A stretch of 64,000 bases of DNA from Austropuccinia psidii (lineage: Eukaryota > Basidiomycota > Pucciniomycetes > Pucciniales > Sphaerophragmiaceae), in NCBI GenBank assembly GCA_023105745.1, contig JALGQZ010000009.1, positions 19,764,564 through 19,828,563 of the forward strand, read 5' to 3'. The position numbers and the translations under genes were made by a program. Each line of letters begins with the position of its first letter. Positions within the stretch are counted from its first letter, which is position 1. The notes beneath the pieces were generated by a model. That model did no database searches and was not told the DNA's origin. It saw nothing but the letters and a program-made list of their open reading frames with translations. Of this stretch, positions 12,286 to 22,539 are shown piece by piece.

Positions 12286-12840
12286 TTATATTAATTAACT
12301 TCTAATTTATTTTTCATTCTGTTCATTCTTTCTTTATAATTTCATTCACTCATTTCATCGAAATTATGATTCTTTTATGCTTATGAACTTAATGATTCAT
12401 TGTCACCTCTCAATTTTCTTTCATTCATTCTTCATTTTGAAAATTGAATCCTGACCCATTTTTATTTTGTTATTCTTTTTAAAATCTTTTTCAAATCATC
12501 AAATTTTCATTTCATTAATAATTCAGGCGTCATCTTGATTTTCTTTGATTTTCAAATTTTTCATAAAGATATTCAGACACATTCTTCACATCAAGATTCA
12601 CAATTGATTCATTCTTCAAGAATTTTGGTTTTTAAAGAAGAACTCACTTGATTTTGATTGATTGATTGATTTGACATATTTGATATTGACCTCAAGAAAA
12701 TTGATTCACCTGAAGATTTCATTGCTTCTTCTGATTTTTTCACATCAAGAATTTTGACATAAATTGATTTTTATTCAAGATTTCATTTTATTGATTGATT
12801 TTTGCAAGATTTTGATTTTGATTTTGATTGGTTTGATTCA
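12286..12840 (+). other. Leader of element E (non-coding)
   Basis: AT-rich leader made of TTGATT/TTCATT-type words with no open frame. Directly after the LTR is TTATATTAATTAAC, which does not look like a tRNA-complementary priming site. Confidence 0.6.
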
Positions 12841-12856
12841 TTAATTTAGAGTATTG

Positions 12857-12888
12857 GTAAAAACACGTAAGAGCTTACGTGTTTTTAC
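12857..12888. repeat. Hairpin in MULE terminal region, copy 1
   Basis: 15-bp arms GTAAAAACACGTAAG and CTTACGTGTTTTTAC with a 2-base spacer. More copies of the arm word follow in alternating orientation to about 12950. Duplicated at 13617-13648, and present at 15077-15108 and 61627-61658. Possible transposase-binding sites. Confidence 0.8.
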
Positions 12889-13616
12889 TAAAAACTTACG
12901 TGTTTTTACCATCAATTGGTAAAAACACGTAATTTTATGGTAAAAACACGTAAGGGAGGGTTTTTAAATGAAATATGGCTATTGATGGAATTTATGATGC
13001 CATTAATGCCATTTGTGGCATTAAAAGTTCTATTTATGGCATTAAAAGTGCCATTAATGGCATTATCAATGAAATATTTCTGATGCCATTAATGCCATTT
13101 ATGGAATCAACAATGCCATAAATGGCATTAACAATGCCATAAATGGCATTAACAATGCCATAAATGGCATTAACAATGCCATAAATGGCATTCATTTTGA
13201 AAATTGAATCCTGACCCATTTTTATTTTGTTATTCTTTTTAAAATCTTTTTCAAATCATCAAATTTTCATTTCATTTATAATTCAGGCGTCATCTTGATT
13301 TTCTTTGATTTTCAAATTTTTCATAAAGATATTCAGACACATTCTTCACATCAAGATTCACAATTGATTCATTCTTCAAGAATTTTGGTTTTTAAAGAAG
13401 AACTCACTTGATTTTGATTGATTGATTGATTTGACATATTTGATATTGACCTCAAGAAAATTGATTCACCTGAAGATTTCATTGCTTCTTCTGATTTTTT
13501 CACATCAAGAATTTTGACATAAATTGATTTTTATTCAAGATTTCATTTTATTGATTGATTTTTGCAAGATTTTGATTTTGATTTTGATTGGTTTGATTCA
13601 TTAATTTAGAGTATTG

Positions 13617-13648
13617 GTAAAAACACGTAAGAGCTTACGTGTTTTTAC
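13617..13648. repeat. Hairpin in MULE terminal region, duplicated copy
   Basis: Identical to 12857-12888, carried along by the 760-bp duplication. Confidence 0.8.
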
Positions 13649-13870
13649 TAAAAACTTACGTGTTTTTACCATCAATTGGTAAAAACACGTAATTTTATGG
13701 TAAAAACACGTAAGGGATGGTTTTTAAATGAAATATGGCTATTTATGGCATTTATGATGCCATTAATGCCATTTGTGGCATTGAAAATTCTATTTATGGC
13801 ATTAACAGTGCCATTAATGGCATTATCAATGAAATATTTCTGATGCCATTAATGCCATTTATGGAATCAA

Positions 13871-14269
13871 CAATGCCATAAATGGCATTAACAATGCCAT
13901 AAATGGCATTAACAATGCCATAAATGGCATTAACAATGCCATAAATGGCATTAACAATGCCATAAATGGCATTAACAATGCCATAAATGGCATTAACAAT
14001 GCCATAAATGGCATTAACAATGCCATAAATGGCATTAACAATGCCATAAATGGCATTAACAATGCCATAAATGGCATTAACAATGCCATAAATGGCATTA
14101 ACAGTGCCATAAATGGCATTATCAGTGCCATAAATGGCATTAAAAGTTCCATAAATGACATTAACAGTGCCATTAATGGCATTAACAATGCCATTAATGG
14201 CATTAACAGTGCCATTAATGGCATTAACAGTGCCATAAGTGGCATTAGAAGTGTCATAAATGGCATTAT
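13871..14269. repeat. Palindromic 21-bp minisatellite
   Basis: About 19 head-to-tail units of 21 bp; the first 11 (13871-14101) look identical. Each unit contains the dyad AATGCCAT-AA-ATGGCATT, so the array can fold into a series of short hairpins. A partial array of nearly four units lies at 13111-13190 in the other duplicate. Looser copies of ATGCCATTTATGGCAT continue to about 14600. Because 21 is a multiple of 3, the minus strand shows a long but meaningless open frame with a 7-residue repeat. Confidence 0.9.
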
Positions 14270-14735
14270 CAATGAAATATTATTGATGCCATTAATGCCA
14301 TTTATGGCATCAACAATGCCATTTGTGGCATCAAAAATGCAACATTTCTGATGCCATTAATTCCATAAATGGCATTGTTAATTCCATTTATGTAATGCCA
14401 CAAATGGAATTTTTTATTCCATAAATGGCATTTTTGATGCCATTTATGTTATAGTTAACAAGGCAATTAAATTCAATTTATGGCATTGCTGTAATGCCAT
14501 TTATGCCAATTTTCTGGCCATAAATGGCATCTGTATGTCATTCTTGATGCCATTTATGGCATTATTATGTCATTAGTGATGCCATTTATGGCACTTTTGA
14601 TGTGATAAATGGCACTGTTAATGCCAAAAATCAAACTTTAACTTCCACTCATCATAAATTACATTTTGAATTCAATTTATTTCATAAATGGCATTTTCAA
14701 TTTAATTAAAAACATGAACAAAAAACATCAAAAAA
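14270..14735. repeat. Degenerate palindromic repeats in the MULE interior
   Basis: Irregularly spaced ATGCCAT/ATGGCAT dyads with intervening AT-rich DNA; no gene seen. Confidence 0.6.
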
Positions 14736-15076
14736 CATGGATTTTTTGGGCCTACAAATGTTCTTTCAAAAAAAATACCAAAATGTTGGGCTTCTGGTTT
14801 ATTATTCTCAAAATTCTCACCTTCATTTTAAAAAAAATTTATTGAAATTCATAAGTGGGAACATTTTTAATCAATTTTTTCAAAAAAATGGGCCATTTTA
14901 CCAAATTGCCCAAAATAGAAAAATTGGGCAAAAAAAAAAATTTGAAAAAATTTGGGGACCTTCACATCCCATGTCAGAAAAATATGGCAAAAAAAAAATG
15001 TTAAAAATTCTCAAAAATGAGCCTGAGGAATTTTTATAAAAATATTAGGTTACTTACGTGTTTTGGCCATAATTTG

Positions 15077-15108
15077 GTAAAAACACGTAAGGGCTTACGT
15101 GTTTTTAC
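15077..15108. repeat. Hairpin in the right terminal region of the MULE
   Basis: Same 15-bp arms as at the left end, spacer GG. Together with TTACCAACACCC at 15126-15137 it forms the inverted right end. Confidence 0.8.
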
Positions 15109-15345
15109 TAAAAGCTTACGTGTGTTTACCAACACCCTTAATTTATTGACTTGAAGACTTCATTTTGATTTGATTCATTGATTTACTTCAAGACATTGAT
15201 TTGATTTTGACTTCAAGACTTCATTTGATTTTGATTTATTGACGTACTTGAAGATTTTCATTTGATTCATTGATTTTCCTCAAGATTTGATTGTTGACTC
15301 TTTTCACTTCAAGCAAATTTTGATTTCAATTTTATCCTGGACATC

Positions 15346-16671
15346 ATGCCTGTTCAACATTCACCTCCTGCAAGGCAGACAAGATCTCAGGCCAGAGCTC
15401 AAGCTGTTCTCACTCCAACTCCAAGAGCTCCTCTAGATGGCACCCCAGCAGTTCCTCAACTGAGGGCCCAATTAGATAGAGGAACCCGCATGGAAGGAGC
15501 AGCACCATACAGGAAGGAAGGAAGAGGGCCAAGAAGATCATGTTCATTCTCAGGAGTAGTTGGCGGATTTCCAGGACTTTCAAGGACCATTTCCAAAGGT
15601 CCAGGTGAAGATGGTGAAGAGGAGGAGGAAAATTCTGTGGAAGAAGAAGAGTCTGATGGTACTGAAGGTACTCCTGCTCTGGTGGAAGCATCCCAAGGTA
15701 CTGGAGGACTAACTCTAGCCCAGTATAATCAGCCTGAACCATCTTTATTGGCCATCATGCATCAAATCACTCAAATTATTGCCAATCTTCAAGAAGCTTC
15801 ATCTTCTGAAGCATCAAGACCACCAGCCTTCAAGACTCCATCTATGAAGGCACCGGAATGCTTTGATGGGACTCAGCCCTTCAAAGTTAGAAGCTTCATT
15901 CAGCCTTGTCAATTGATATTTCATAATGATCCGGCAAATTTCTCTCAAGACAGAAAGAAATTTCTCTATGCCACATCATTTCTTATTGGCAGGGATGCAA
16001 AATGGATTGAGCCTTATCTTTCCAATCTCACCAATCAAGATCCAAATTACCTTCTAAATTCATGGAAATTATTTGAATCTCAACTCTTCACCTTATTCGG
16101 GGACCCAAATGAAGTCAGAAAAGCTGAAGCAGAATTGGATTCTTTAAGAATGAAAGAAGGTGGGCATGTATGTTTATACATTGCTGATTTCAGAAGTCTT
16201 GTCTCAAGAATTGGAGATTGGGGTGAAAGAGCTCTTATCCATCATTTCAGGAAGGGATTGCCATCCAGGATTTTGGATCAATTGGCCTCCCATCCTTCAA
16301 GAATTGACTCCCTTCAAGACTTAATGGATATTACCCTGGAGCTTGATACCAGGTACCATGAGAGGCAAAATGAAAAGAGTCATTATCAAGAGAAGAAGCC
16401 AGAAGCCTCAAAGTCAAGTTCTTCTCATCCTCAAAGTTCTTCAAGCTCAAGTCAAAAGAAGAAGAAGAATTTTCAGAAGAGGGACAAGCCCCATTCTTCT
16501 TTGTTGAATAAAGATTTCAAGTTCATGAACTCTGAAAAAGAAAGAAGAATCAAGGAGGGTCTTTGTACCTATTGTGGTGGGAAGCTTAGTCTTGAGTCCT
16601 GTATTAAAAGGCCTCAAAACAAGCTTACCCAACTGTCAGGGAATTTCCCAGTCAGGGAAAAGCCTGAGTGA
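15346..16671 (+). pseudogene. gag of chromovirus element E
   Basis: A 441-codon open frame with a basic, proline-rich start (MPVQHSPPARQTRSQARAQA) and an acidic stretch (about residues 90-110). A Retrotrans_gag-type capsid domain spans about residues 165-345 (FDGTQPFKVRSFIQ, later RKGLPSRILDQLASHPS). A basic tail with a Ser/Lys run ends in a zinc knuckle at about residues 415-427. The knuckle reads CTYCGGKLSLESC: the histidine of CX2CX3HX4C is leucine, so zinc binding is probably lost. A frameshift near 16640 separates gag from protease, which in related elements follow in one frame. Start codon: the first ATG after the leader. Confidence 0.85.
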
Positions 16672-17076
16672 AGACCATGTTGTGTTCAATGGTCTTCACT
16701 GTTTTCCATCCAGAGCACAGTTGTGCATTCTGAATACTGGTGTCAAGAATTCTCTTAAATTCTTTGTTTTTTCTTCTCTTTCTGATGTTTTTACAGTATT
16801 CTCATTGATTCTGGTGCTACCAACTCATTTATTGCAAAGAGGTTTGTTCACAAGTATTCATTGACTATGTCAGAACTTCCAGAGAAGATTCCCCTCATCA
16901 TTTTAGACTCCTCTGAGTCTCCTTTTTTATTTGTGACTCACCATACTAAATATATGGTTGAGCTCCCTTCCCTCCCAAGCTTTGAATGGGACTTTTTAGT
17001 CATTGATACTCCCAAGGGAGAAGACCTCATATTGGGATTTGACTTTCTTAATCATTTTAATCTGTTTATTGATTGA
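16672..17076 (+). pseudogene. Aspartic protease region of element E
   Basis: The catalytic motif reads LIDSGATNSFIAKRF at about 16801-16845. The domain runs through FLVIDTPKGEDLILGFDFL (ILG flap-side motif) to a TGA at 17074-17076, where a Trp codon is expected. Retroviral-type proteases of this family cleave the Gag-Pol polyprotein. The frame is shifted relative to gag by an indel upstream, so it is not translated as part of a polyprotein in this copy. Confidence 0.75.
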
Positions 17077-17318
17077 AGGCAAGGATTGATCACCTTTAAT
17101 TCTGATCCTTCAATTTCCTTTAGTAATGACTTTTCTTCTGCCAAATCATGTGCAGCTCTGGTTGGTGATTCTAGAACACCATCATTTCCATCTTCTGTCC
17201 ATATTCCTTCCCTTAATTCCCCACAGTCATTACTATTATCTAGAGATGAAGTCTTCAAAGAGATTCAAGATGTTGGAGAAGATAATTCTGTATCTTCACT
17301 TCACCTCTTTTTGGGAAT

Positions 17319-18401
17319 ATGGACCTTCCTCCTTCATCTTATCATGACTCCCTGGAGGAGTTGTGGGATGAAGAGGAAGAGCCAGAAGAAATAGAAACCG
17401 TGATGAAGGTTGTTCCTTCTGTTTATCACCAATACTTGGATGTATTTTCCAAGGTGAAAGCAGAGAAACTTCCTCCTCACCGCGCCTGTGATCATCATAT
17501 CAAGCTGGAGGGGACTCTACCTCCAGTTGGGGTGATCTACTCTTTATCAAACCAAGAGTCAGATACACTAAGGGCCTACATTTCAGAGAATGTAGAGAAA
17601 GGTTTCATCTGGCCAAGCTCCTCTTCTACAGGAGAACCTGTTCTTTTTGTCAAAAAGAAAGATGGTGGCCTCTGTTTGTGTGTTGATTACCGCAAACTCA
17701 ATGCTGTTACTAGGAAGAACAAGTATCCTGTTCCTCCTATGAATCAGCTTCTCACTGTTTTCAATGGTTCTTCTATCTTCTTCAAGATTGATTTGCGTGG
17801 TGCATATAACCTGCTCAGAATCAAGGAAGGTGATGAACATTTGACTTGTTTTAGAACCAAATATGGTAGCTATGAGTATTTGGTTATGCCATTTGGGCTT
17901 ACCAATGCTCCTGCTTCTTTTCAAAATCTTGTCAATGATATTTTTTATGATCTTCTTGATGTTTATGTTGTGGTTTATTTGGATTACCTTATGGTCTTTT
18001 CTAAATCTGAGGAAGAACATGTCACTCATGTGTCCACTGTTTTTTCCAGACTCAGAGCCAATAAACTCTTTGCTAAGGCGTCCAAATGCCTATTCCATGT
18101 TTCTAGTGTAGAGTATCTGGGTTACGTTGTTTCTTCTGAACGCCTCAAGATGGACCAAGCAAAAGTCCAGAAAATTCTCAATTGGCCACCTCCAAGAAAC
18201 CTCAAGGCTCTTCAATCATTCCTTGGCTTTGCCAATTTTTATCGCCGTTTCATCAAGAATTATTCAAAGAAGATTAGTTCACTCACAAGTTTTCTGAAGA
18301 AAGATTCCCGTCTTCCCCTCAATGAGGAAGCTCTTAGACAGTTTCATCAACTCAAAGAGGCATTCACCACTGCTCGAATCCTTCCCTACCCACCATTGTA
18401 G
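17319..18401 (+). pseudogene. Reverse transcriptase of element E
   Basis: A 360-codon open frame holding the Ty3-type RT: the start region ([19 protein letters not shown]), the [17 protein letters not shown] block, the [14 protein letters not shown] block with the first catalytic Asp, and [14 protein letters not shown]. The active-site box at 17976-17987 reads YLDY instead of YxDD, so the last catalytic Asp is Tyr. The thumb and connection part follows ([12 protein letters not shown]). The frame ends at 18401 by a one-base shift; the next residues (ETDASDYALG) are in another frame. The element cannot make active RT from this copy. Confidence 0.9.
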
Positions 18402-18724
18402 AGACTGATGCTTCAGATTATGCTTTGGGTGCTGTACTGAGTCAGGTGTCTGACTCAGGAAAACATCCCATTGCATTTAATAGCCGCAAGCTTATCCCAG
18501 CTGAGCTCAATTATGAGATTCATGACAAGGAACTCCTTGGCATAGTCTGGGATCTCAAGCGCTGGAGAGCTTTCCTTCTTTCAATTTCTTCCCCTTTTGA
18601 ATTTCTCACCAATCATTCATCACTTCAATACTTCATGTCATCAAAGATTCTCACTCGCCGTCAAGCCCGCTGGGCTGAATTTTTATCTTAATTTCATTGC
18701 TCAATCACTTACCGCCCTGGCCGC
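18402..18724 (+). pseudogene. RNase H of element E
   Basis: The order of conserved blocks is ETDASDYALGAVLSQ (first Asp), NYEIHDKELLGIV (Glu) and LTNHSSLQYF, where the usual TDH is TNH at about 18608-18616, so a catalytic Asp has become Asn (GAT to AAT). A TAA at 18689-18691 interrupts the frame before TYRPGRLATLPDALSRR, the usual bridge to integrase. RNase H normally removes the RNA strand after first-strand synthesis. Confidence 0.85.
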
Positions 18725-20143
18725 TTGGCCACCCTTCCAGACGCTTTGTCACGTCGGGACGACATTTACCCAGAGAGGGGGGAGGATTTCATCAGCAAGA
18801 ACCCAATGAATTATCAGAAGATAATTAAGCAAGATGAGATTCAAGCCTCAAAGTTTTTTGCAGTCAAGGTGGATTCATTTTCAAATTTGATTGATTCAAT
18901 TCAGAAGTCAATATGGCAAGATTCTCAATATAGAAGTATCCTTGAAGATTTGGGTAAAGGTAAATCTGTCCAAGATTATTCTCTTGATTCCTCTTCCAAA
19001 CTTCTCCTTTTCAAAGATCGGGTGGTGGTCCCAAATGACCCCACAATTCAACTCAATATACTTCAAAAGCAGCATGACTCTCCTCTAGCTGGACACCCTG
19101 GCCAAGAGAAGACCCTCAAGCTTGTCAAGCAGGATTTCCACTGGTCTGGCATGACTCAATTTATCAAGGATTATGTATCATCCTGTCAACAGTGTTCAAG
19201 AAACAAAAATATTCATTACAAGAAGTTTGGACTCCTCAAGCCTCTTCCAATTCCAAGTGGTCCTTGGATTTGTCTTTCAATGGATTTCATCACTCAATTG
19301 CCACTGTCCGATTCCTTTGATTCAATTTTAGTCATAGTGGACAGATTCTCAAAAATGGCAGTTTTTATTCCAACAATGTCTTCAATCACTTCACTAGATT
19401 TGGCCCATTTATTCATCAAGAACATTTTCTCAAAGCATGGCCTTCCTTCAAGCATTGTCAGTGATAGAGGTTCTCTTTTTGTTTCTTCCTTCTGGACCAA
19501 TCTTTGTCAGCAGCTCAAGATTTCAAGAGATCTGTCAACTGCTTATCATCCAGAAACTGATGGACAGACAGAGAGGGTAAATCAGATACTAGAACAGTAC
19601 CTTTTGATGTATGTCAGTTATCATCAAGATGATTGGAACACCTGGCTCCCTCTGGCTGAATTTGCCTACAATAACTCTGACCACTCTTCAACAAAACAAT
19701 CACCGTTTTTCACTGTTTATGGAAGAGATCCACAATTTGACTCAGTTCACATCACTCAAGATACTCCTGCTGGAAAGTTATCAACAAAAATCCAATCAGT
19801 ACAGCAAGATGTCAAGAGAGAACTTGAAGTTGCCATAAACAGGTTTAAGAGGTATGCAGATAAAAGTAGAGCAAGTCCACCTGTTTTCAATCCTGGTGAC
19901 ATGGTATGGCTTTCCTCCAAGAACATCAAATCAACTAGACCCACCAAAAAACTGTCTGAAAGATGGTTGGGTCCTTTTCCAATCTTGAAGAAAGTCATCA
20001 CTCATGCCTACCACCTCAAGCTCCCATCTCAATGGAAGTCCATCCACCCAGTCTTCCATATTTCACTCTTAGAACCAGTCAAGACATCAACAATCCCAAA
20101 TTGGCATCAAGCGCCTCCTCCTCCAATCATCATTGAAGAATAA
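18725..20143 (+). CDS. Integrase of element E (open frame, truncated before chromodomain)
   Basis: 472 codons. The HHCC zinc domain is visible (HDSPLAGHPGQEKT ... CQQC at about residues 116-160). The DDE core is complete: Asp in LSMDFIT, Asp in VSDRGS and Glu in DGQTERVNQ. The GPY/F module follows (LSERWLGPFPILKKV), then VFHISLLEP. A TAA at 20141-20143 ends the frame inside an acidic run, directly upstream of the chromodomain. Integrase inserts the cDNA into the genome. This piece alone is intact, but the polyprotein frame feeding it has a stop at 18689. The first ATG at 18725 is only the first Met in the frame, not a true start. Confidence 0.85.
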   Translation: MATLPDALSRRDDIYPERGEDFISKNPMNYQKIIKQDEIQASKFFAVKVDSFSNLIDSIQKSIWQDSQYRSILEDLGKGKSVQDYSLDSSSKLLLFKDRVVVPNDPTIQLNILQKQHDSPLAGHPGQEKTLKLVKQDFHWSGMTQFIKDYVSSCQQCSRNKNIHYKKFGLLKPLPIPSGPWICLSMDFITQLPLSDSFDSILVIVDRFSKMAVFIPTMSSITSLDLAHLFIKNIFSKHGLPSSIVSDRGSLFVSSFWTNLCQQLKISRDLSTAYHPETDGQTERVNQILEQYLLMYVSYHQDDWNTWLPLAEFAYNNSDHSSTKQSPFFTVYGRDPQFDSVHITQDTPAGKLSTKIQSVQQDVKRELEVAINRFKRYADKSRASPPVFNPGDMVWLSSKNIKSTRPTKKLSERWLGPFPILKKVITHAYHLKLPSQWKSIHPVFHISLLEPVKTSTIPNWHQAPPPPIIIEE

Positions 20144-20347
20144 GAGGAATGGGAAGTCTCTCAAATACTGGACTCAAAGCTCAAGAGAGGAAAATTATGG
20201 TATCTGGTGGAATGGAAAGGTTTAAGTCAAGACCCAGAAAGATCCACTTGGGAACCAACCAAAAACCTCAAGAATTGTCCTCAACTTGTCAAAGATCTTC
20301 ATTCATTATATCCTGACAAGCCTGGACCCAATTCTTCAAGAGCTTGA
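20144..20347 (+). pseudogene. Chromodomain of element E, cut off by a stop
   Basis: In the same frame as integrase, just past its TAA. It reads as a chromodomain: WEVSQILDSKLKRGKLW, then YLVEWKG and STWEPTKNLKN, with the aromatic residues that form the methyl-lysine cage. It ends at a TGA at 20345-20347. In chromoviruses this domain at the integrase C-terminus steers insertion to heterochromatin. One sense-to-stop change separates it from integrase here. Confidence 0.85.
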
Positions 20348-21139
20348 TTTTTTATGGTTCTTGGTGGGGAGAGCAATTACCAAACGTAAGTCCCACTCCT
20401 GGTATGAACCTTTAGGGGTATTCTGCTGTTTTTGTTGTAAGCATCACCTTGGCCACTCTGTGAGCACTTTGCAATTTTGGACACAGATCTTGGCATGGCT
20501 TTCAACTTCATTTCCAATCTTATGGACATTTCACTTGGGACAATGAGCCATTCACTTTTCAATTCATTTCCAAGACTTCCAAATTCAAATTCATTCCTTC
20601 AACAATGTTGTTTTCTTTTTATGGCACTGCCGGGAGTGGTAATTACCAAAAGTAAGTTCCTCTCCTGGTGTGCACTTCCCTGAGGGGTCTACAATCTTTC
20701 AAAAGATTACCTTGGCCACTCTGTGAGCACCCGGCATCGAATTTCTCTTTCCAGGTCCTTGGCCATTTTCAAAATCAATTGTCAACACTAGTGATCAAGA
20801 TTGGAACATCCTCAAAATTCATCTCTTTATTCTTTTCTTTTCTTATTTTCATTTTCATTCTTTATTTTTATTTTATTTTCATTTTAAATTTTCTTTTATC
20901 ATGTCAATTATCACGTCAAAAATTTTCATTCATTTTAAAATTCAATTCAAATCATGAAGTCAATGTCAAAAGAAGATCAAGCAAGTCCTGTGTCAAATGT
21001 CAAATTTTTAATATCAGTTTTCAAATTTTTTATCTTAATCAGTCCTCTTGAATCAATCTCTCAAAATCTTTCCAATAGCCTCAACAGGCTTCACCTTGTA
21101 TTGATGCTCAGGAGCTCACCATTTCAAGGTGGGGGGTAC
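20348..21139 (+). other. 3' untranslated region of element E with a duplicated block
   Basis: No gene. Two diverged copies of a block of about 100 bp lie near 20365-20470 and 20632-20735. Both contain a GGTAATTACCAAA-like start and the word CTTGGCCACTCTGTGAGCAC (20447 and 20710). The region 20800-20950 is T-rich. Confidence 0.65.
21126..21136 (+). promoter_or_regulatory. Polypurine tract of element E
   Basis: AAGGTGGGGGG three bases upstream of the 3' LTR, as usual for plus-strand priming in fungal chromoviruses. Confidence 0.8.
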
Positions 21140-22539
21140 TGTCACAACCATGGCAATTCATCCCCTTGGACTTCAATATGGCATATCCATGCCACGTCCA
21201 ATATATGGCAATTTGGCCATATCCATAAATCATTGGCCAAATTGGCCATCTCACCTCATTTGGCCTTTTATGGCCATTTCATCATCTGGACCCAACTTGG
21301 GTCCTTCACTGTCATCAGGCCTTTCCTGGCCTTTCTCTACTTTTGGGCAATTTTGGTATTCCCCAGTCAACAGGGGAAATACAGCCCAAGAAGCTGTATT
21401 TGGCTTTAAATACAGTTTCTGCGCATTTTGTGCACTTTTGCACATTTGCGCACATTTGCGCACTTTTTGCGCACTTTGCGCAAATACAGTTTTAAGGCTG
21501 TATGAGCTGTATTTGGCCAAAAACCTCAAAAGACACTCTGACACCTCTGAAGCTCTCCAAAACCAAATTTCACCAATATCCTCCTGGTGTCATCTCTAAA
21601 GACTTATGGCCATTTTCAACCTCCAATAACCAAAATGCCATATATGGTGTTATACACCATTATGCATTTTTTTTCAGCAGCAATCCACTGGTGGCAATAT
21701 CATCTGGTTATTCCAACCTTCCATCAGGCCACCCAGTCACGTCATCAAGAGGATTCATTAAGGCTCAAGGGCAAGTGTCAAAACATCAAATACCAATGAA
21801 GCCACCAAGAAGTCATTGGTTATTCTCACTCCAAGTATTCTTTCCAAGGGAATACTGTCAATTCATTCTCAAGGTGTATTCAAGAGGCAGTGCCAAAAGG
21901 AGTTGTCAAGTGTAAAAGCTCCACTCAATCCATCTTGGCAACCACCTTCATTTCAATACAGTCTGGATCCATCGAGAACTGTATTTCATTTTCAAGTGTG
22001 GGAAATTCATTAAACACATTTCAATTTCAATATTAGCCAGCTGTATCAATTCCCAAAACAATCAATACAGCCTCAAGTATCAATACAGATCTGTTTTCAG
22101 CCTGAAGAACTCAAGCTCCCAACTTTTCACATATACCGGCTACCCTTTCCACCCTGGGGGGTTTTCCCCCAGTTAATTAATATACTTTGATTTATTTTTA
22201 TCTTTATTTCCTTTTCACTTTAGTTAAGCAAATACTGATATTATTAAGTCAGTCATTTAGCGATTTTCTCTTATTCTTTCCTCACCTGTCAATGGATATT
22301 TGGTGGTCATATCCTTACTAATTCCATTGTTCATTTTGGCAGGTTGAAACAGTGATTAAGGACTTACTTGGTTGGCTCTTTGGCCATTTGGCTTCCCTTT
22401 CCTCTTATTGGATCTCATCTTGTACCTGCATATCTTTTAGAGGAATTTATTCTTTATTCCTTTGGAGTCTTCCAAGTGAGCTCCCTGATTGCCAAGTGCC
22501 AGGCCACTCTTGTATTTCTGTCCAAGAGCCCCTGTGAGA
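21140..22539 (+). repeat. 3' LTR of element E
   Basis: TGTCACAACC at the start; the end reads TGTGAGA instead of TGTGACA. Nearly identical to 10875-12285 apart from scattered changes, a longer GCGCA cluster at 21418-21485 and a missing block near 21520. Followed at once by the RT of element A. Confidence 0.9.

Larger units (their letters stand above)
12431..13950 (+). repeat. 760-bp direct tandem duplication
   Basis: 12431-13190 and 13191-13950 are the same sequence at an exact offset of 760, with roughly eight substitutions seen by eye. Each unit contains about 410 bp of the E leader, the target sequence TTAATTTA, the left end of the MULE and the start of its palindromic array. The junction at 13190/13191 falls inside a 21-bp array unit. 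The duplication therefore arose after the MULE had inserted. Confidence 0.9.
12849..15137 (+). mobile_element. Non-autonomous MULE inserted in the leader of element E
   Basis: The left end (GAGTATTGGTAAAAACACG) and right end (...TTTACCAACACCC) are inverted copies of each other and match the MULE terminus at 61619. An 8-bp duplication TTAATTTA flanks it (12841-12848 and 15138-15145), within the usual 8-11 bp for MULEs. It has no transposase gene: the interior is a palindromic minisatellite and A-rich DNA. The right 400 bp match the MULE relic at 740-1058. Without the later tandem duplication its length is about 1.5 kb (13609-15137). Confidence 0.85.
10875..22539 (+). mobile_element. Chromovirus-type Ty3/Gypsy element E, full length
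   Basis: Two LTRs of about 1.4 kb (10875-12285 and 21140-22539) bracket gag, protease, RT, RNase H, integrase and a chromodomain in that order. It is inserted at the start of RT in element A; flanks ATCGA and ATCCA fit a 5-bp target duplication with one mismatch. Of its 11.7 kb, 12849-15137 is a MULE plus a tandem duplication. The two LTRs are very alike apart from a few indels, so insertion is fairly recent. Frameshifts, stops and damaged catalytic motifs in RT and RNase H make this copy defective. Confidence 0.9.

Noticed and set aside
12857..12888. Hairpins read as transcription terminators
   Set aside because: They lie at transposon ends, recur at both ends in inverted order, and the window is eukaryotic.
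13871..14269. CRISPR-like array
   Set aside because: Units abut with no unique spacers, and the DNA is eukaryotic transposon DNA.
13859..14272. Long minus-strand open frame with a 7-residue repeat (LMPFMAL)
   Set aside because: It is the translation of the 21-bp minisatellite; 21 is divisible by 3, so the frame stays open by arithmetic. The same holds for 13034-13219.
15410..15742. Minus-strand open frame inside gag of element E
   Set aside because: Shadow of the gag coding strand; similar shadows are frequent opposite RT and integrase.
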